A stretch of DNA of 64,000 nucleotides from Micromonospora yangpuensis (lineage in GTDB: Bacteria > Actinomycetota > Actinomycetes > Mycobacteriales > Micromonosporaceae): contig NZ_FMIA01000002.1 of NCBI RefSeq assembly GCF_900091615.1, positions 4,712,001 to 4,776,000 of the forward strand, given 5' to 3'. The first letter of the stretch is position 1, and each line of letters opens with the position of its first letter. Positions 61,570 through 64,000 of the stretch are shown one piece after another. Both the position numbers and the translations under genes were made by a program. The notes under the pieces are model-generated. The model was not told the DNA's origin. It searched no databases and saw only the letters and a list, made by a program, of their open reading frames with translations.

Positions 61570-62042
61570 GTACCGATCCGATTCCTGGTGAGGCGCCGAC
61601 ACGGTCACGACCGGGTGGGGCGACGATGTGGATGAGGACTGACCTGGGCGGTTGATACGGGAAGGTAGCCAAAGCCCTCCGGCCCCTTCAAGATGCGGCT
61701 CCGCCGGCGAGTGGGACACTTAAGACAGCGCTCATCGACAATCCCAGGGGCGACAATTCCCCGGCATCCACACTCACCGCCCCGAGCAGGGCGGACACCG
61801 CCCGGGGTGGACCGCAGGCGGCGATACCGGTCACGCGGATGATCAGCGGGTCGTTCACCGGCACAGGGAAAATTAAGGTGCCGATAAATCTGGGCTGAGT
61901 TGTTCCCGAGTCGACCCGCGGATCCGTTTCGCCCCGCTTTGCCGATCCGGGGAGGAAAAGTAGCAGCAGCAGGAACGCATTGGCCGCCACCGCAGCGGGT
62001 AAGCCGCCGAACCGCTGAACCGCATGAGGGGAAGGCAGCGCC
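61570..62042. other. intergenic region between divergent genes
   Basis: 473 bp with lower GC than its flanks around 61,855-61,975. The minus-strand frame here (61688-62053) lacks coding bias and I leave it out. No riboswitch or tRNA seen. Confidence 0.45.
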
Positions 62043-62306
62043 ATGCTCAGCAAAGAGGATCAGCGCAGGTTCGACGAGATCACCCGACAGTTGCGGGAGA
62101 GCGATCCGGAGTTCTTCAGCCGGTTGGCCCGGCGTACCCGTTCCCGGGTCCGCCGCGGCCGGTACCTGCTGCTGTTGACCATCGTGTTGTGGGCCTCGCT
62201 GCCGGCCGTCACGGTGCTGGCCGGCCGCCCCACCGGCGCCGTCTTCGCCGTCGTGCTGCTGGCCAACGCCGGACTCCTGTGGCGGTACCGGCACCGGCTG
62301 CTCTGA
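62043..62306 (+). CDS. DUF3040 small membrane protein
   Basis: 87 aa from ATG at 62043 (GGGGAAGGCAGCGCC upstream). The N-terminus LSKEDQRRFDEITRQLRESDPEFFSRL is the DUF3040 start, then a basic patch (RRTRSRVRRGR) and two helices. Widespread in actinobacteria; function unknown. Confidence 0.87.
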   Translation: MLSKEDQRRFDEITRQLRESDPEFFSRLARRTRSRVRRGRYLLLLTIVLWASLPAVTVLAGRPTGAVFAVVLLANAGLLWRYRHRLL

Positions 62307-62330
62307 GCCGGCCAGCCCGGTCGGTAGTGG

Positions 62331-63239
62331 TCAGTCGGCCGGGTCGGTGCGACCGAGTTCCCGGTACGCCCGGCGGAGCCGTTCCAGCAGGCCGGGACCG
62401 CCGATGGCGGCGGCCGGCGGGCCCAGCTGACGCAGCACCAGCTCCGGCTCGGTGGCCAGGGTCGGTGGCCGGTCCGGCAACGGCACCGGGGGCAGCCAGA
62501 ACCGGTCCACACTGTCCGCCAGCGACACCGACGGCTGCCCGGCGAGCGCCCGGTACGCCCCGACCGCCGGCACCACGCCCCCACCTGCCGCCGCACCCGC
62601 CACCACCGCGCCGGCCCCGGCTCCTGCCGTGCCGGTGCCGGGGTCCGTGGGTTGTCGGCGGGCCCGTAGCCGGGTCAGCAGGTCCGCGCGGCTGCGACCC
62701 CGCCAGTGCAGCAGCTCGAACGGGTCGGCGTCGAAGGTCTCGGCGAGCAGGTAACAGCTGGCCGCGAGATGTTTGCAGGGCACCGCGAAGTCCGGGCAGG
62801 AGCAGTCCAGCTCCAGCTCGGCCAGCCGCCGGGGAAACAGCGGCGTGCCCGCCGTGGTGAACAGTTCCTCCAGCTCCGCCGGCAGGTCACCGGCGAGCAG
62901 CCGGGCGCTGAAGAACGCCTGCCCGGCCAGGTCGGCCTCGATCCGGTCCCATTGCGCCGCGGAGAACGGCGTCACCGCGATCCGTACCCGGTACGGCCGG
63001 GGTCGGGAGCCCTGCACGGTAGCGGTGACCACGCCCGGCGTCACGGCCAGGGTGAGCACCTGACCGGCGCGGGCGTAGGCGCGTCCCCGGGTCAGCCGGG
63101 TGCCCAGCGCGAACGACTCCAGCACCTCCAGGAAGCGTCGGGACCACCAGGAGACCCCGATCGCGCCCCGGGTGCTGCGGGCCCGCAATCCCCCGTCGAC
63201 CCGGCGGGGCGGGCCGAAGTCGGCGTACCGGCCGGTCAC
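62331..63239 (-). CDS. SWIM zinc-finger protein
   Basis: 302 aa from GTG at 63239, overlapping the helicase stop by 4 bp. '[19 protein letters not shown]' and [14 protein letters not shown] lead to the SWIM motif [17 protein letters not shown] (C-x-C-x6-C-x-H). The C-terminus is helical with a Gly/Ala-rich linker. SWIM proteins next to SNF2 helicases likely bind nucleic acid or protein in the same complex. Confidence 0.87.
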   Translation of the reverse strand: MTGRYADFGPPRRVDGGLRARSTRGAIGVSWWSRRFLEVLESFALGTRLTRGRAYARAGQVLTLAVTPGVVTATVQGSRPRPYRVRIAVTPFSAAQWDRIEADLAGQAFFSARLLAGDLPAELEELFTTAGTPLFPRRLAELELDCSCPDFAVPCKHLAASCYLLAETFDADPFELLHWRGRSRADLLTRLRARRQPTDPGTGTAGAGAGAVVAGAAAGGGVVPAVGAYRALAGQPSVSLADSVDRFWLPPVPLPDRPPTLATEPELVLRQLGPPAAAIGGPGLLERLRRAYRELGRTDPAD

Positions 63240-64000
63240 TCGACCACCGCCTGGTCGCCCAGGGTGAACAGCTCCCGCAGCTGCCCGGTGGACAGCTCGG
63301 TGACCCACTGCTCGCCGCTGCCCACCACCTGCGCCGCCAGGTCGCGCTTCTGGCGGATCATCTCGGCCACCTTCTCCTCCACGGTGCCGGCGCAGACGAA
63401 CTTGCGGACCTGCACCCGGCGGCGCTGGCCGATACGGAACGCCCGGTCGGTGGCCTGGTCCTCCACCGCCGGGTTCCACCACCTGTCGACGTGCACCACG
63501 TGGTTGGCGGCGGTCAGGGTGAGCCCGGTGCCGCCGGCCTTGAGCGACAGGACGAACAGCGCCGGCCCGTCGGCGGACTGGAAGCGGGTGACCATGCTGT
63601 CCCGGTCGGCCTTGCCGACCCCGCCGTGCAGGAAGAGCACCTCCCGGCCGAAGCGGGCCGACAGGTGGGCCCGGAGCATCCCGCCGAACTCGGCGTACTG
63701 GGTGAAGAGCAGTGCCTTCTCGCCGGCCGCCAGCACCTCGTCGAGGATCTCCTCCAGCCGGGCCAGCTTGCCGGAGCGGCCGGGCAGGGCGGAGCCGTCG
63801 CGCAGCAGCTGGGCCGGATGGTTGCAGATCTGCTTGAGCCGGGTCATGGTGGCCAGTACCAGGCCGCGCCGTTCCATCCCGTCGCTGGTTTCGATCTTGG
63901 CGAGCATCTCGTCGACCACCACCCGGTACAGCGACGCCTGCTCGGCGGTCAGGTTGCAGACCACCTCCATCTCCAGCTTCTCCGGCAGGTCGGAGATGAT
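63236..64000 (-). CDS. SNF2-family helicase, C-terminal part (runs off window)
   Basis: The minus frame is open to base 64000 (255 codons seen). It shows the Snf2 C-terminal RecA-like lobe: [24 protein letters not shown], '[18 protein letters not shown]', [37 protein letters not shown] (motif VI). It translocates on double-stranded DNA using ATP. The N-terminal lobe is outside the window. Operon with the SWIM gene. Confidence 0.92.
   Translation of the reverse strand: MISDLPEKLEMEVVCNLTAEQASLYRVVVDEMLAKIETSDGMERRGLVLATMTRLKQICNHPAQLLRDGSALPGRSGKLARLEEILDEVLAAGEKALLFTQYAEFGGMLRAHLSARFGREVLFLHGGVGKADRDSMVTRFQSADGPALFVLSLKAGGTGLTLTAANHVVHVDRWWNPAVEDQATDRAFRIGQRRRVQVRKFVCAGTVEEKVAEMIRQKRDLAAQVVGSGEQWVTELSTGQLRELFTLGDQAVVE

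Noticed and set aside
61688..62053. 121-codon minus-strand frame with a hydrophobic stretch between DUF1800 and DUF3040 genes
   Set aside because: Third-position GC is far below the neighbouring genes, it overlaps the DUF3040 start head-on and has no ribosome-binding site.

Overview
The window is chromosomal DNA of a very GC-rich actinomycete. Gene content and order (glnE, glutamine amidotransferase-like gene, glnA2, nadE, panB; F420-dependent reductase; histone-H1-like protein; roadblock genes; DUF3040, DUF1501 and DUF1800 genes) and the dispersed short repeats point to Micromonospora or a close relative. This is inferred from recognised protein families, not from a database search.

Layout. 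1-12.4 kb is a nitrogen and cofactor block: the start of glnE, a class-I amidotransferase homologue that has lost its catalytic triad, an LD-carboxypeptidase, a streptogramin-lyase-like propeller, a broken NACHT NTPase gene, glnA2, nadE and panB. 12.7-23.5 kb holds a lipoprotein, an F420:NADP oxidoreductase, an RNB ribonuclease, an H1-like protein, two roadblock proteins, a secreted subtilase and a SulP transporter. 23.5-27.8 kb is a small accessory zone: a GntR and HTH pair behind an operator cluster, an acetyltransferase, a phzF remnant, a cold-shock protein, and a decaying tandem family of genes with an unrecognised module.

27.806-38.501 kb is an integrated pSAM2-type element (AICE). It is bounded by a 40-bp perfect direct repeat whose right copy is the 3' end of rnpB (RNase P RNA, minus strand, about 38,470-38,901). 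It carries an HNH protein, a tyrosine integrase, an excisionase-like HTH domain fused in frame to a HUH-type Rep, a 5'-truncated FtsK-like transfer protein fused in frame to a DUF2637 membrane domain, a HAD hydrolase, and an AT-richer cargo block with a Shedu-like nuclease and a DUF6119/TIGR04141 protein. Both cargo proteins are candidate anti-phage functions. The transfer gene looks damaged, so the element may be immobile or dependent on helpers.

39-64 kb returns to core chromosome: an SDR and TetR divergent pair, a septum-formation lipoprotein, a TSUP exporter, an MctP-like symporter with a DUF3311 partner, a large M14 carboxypeptidase, an RNase HI/phosphatase, zinc-ribbon protein and Nif3 operon, a flavoprotein and XRE operon divergent from a primase-polymerase-like gene, an extracytoplasmic flavinylation operon (ferric-reductase-like protein, FMN-binding protein, ApbE) behind DUF1800 and DUF1501 genes, and a SWIM plus SNF2 helicase pair.

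Three features cut across genes. Seven copies of a 53-55 bp element (called R1) sit mostly at gene 3' ends; two supply the stop codon and one is read through as protein C-terminus. Two copies of a 77-79 bp palindrome-ended element (R2) are present. Three genes share a TAGNNT hexamer exactly 8 nt before the start codon, suggesting leaderless transcription. No tRNA gene or CRISPR array was seen.
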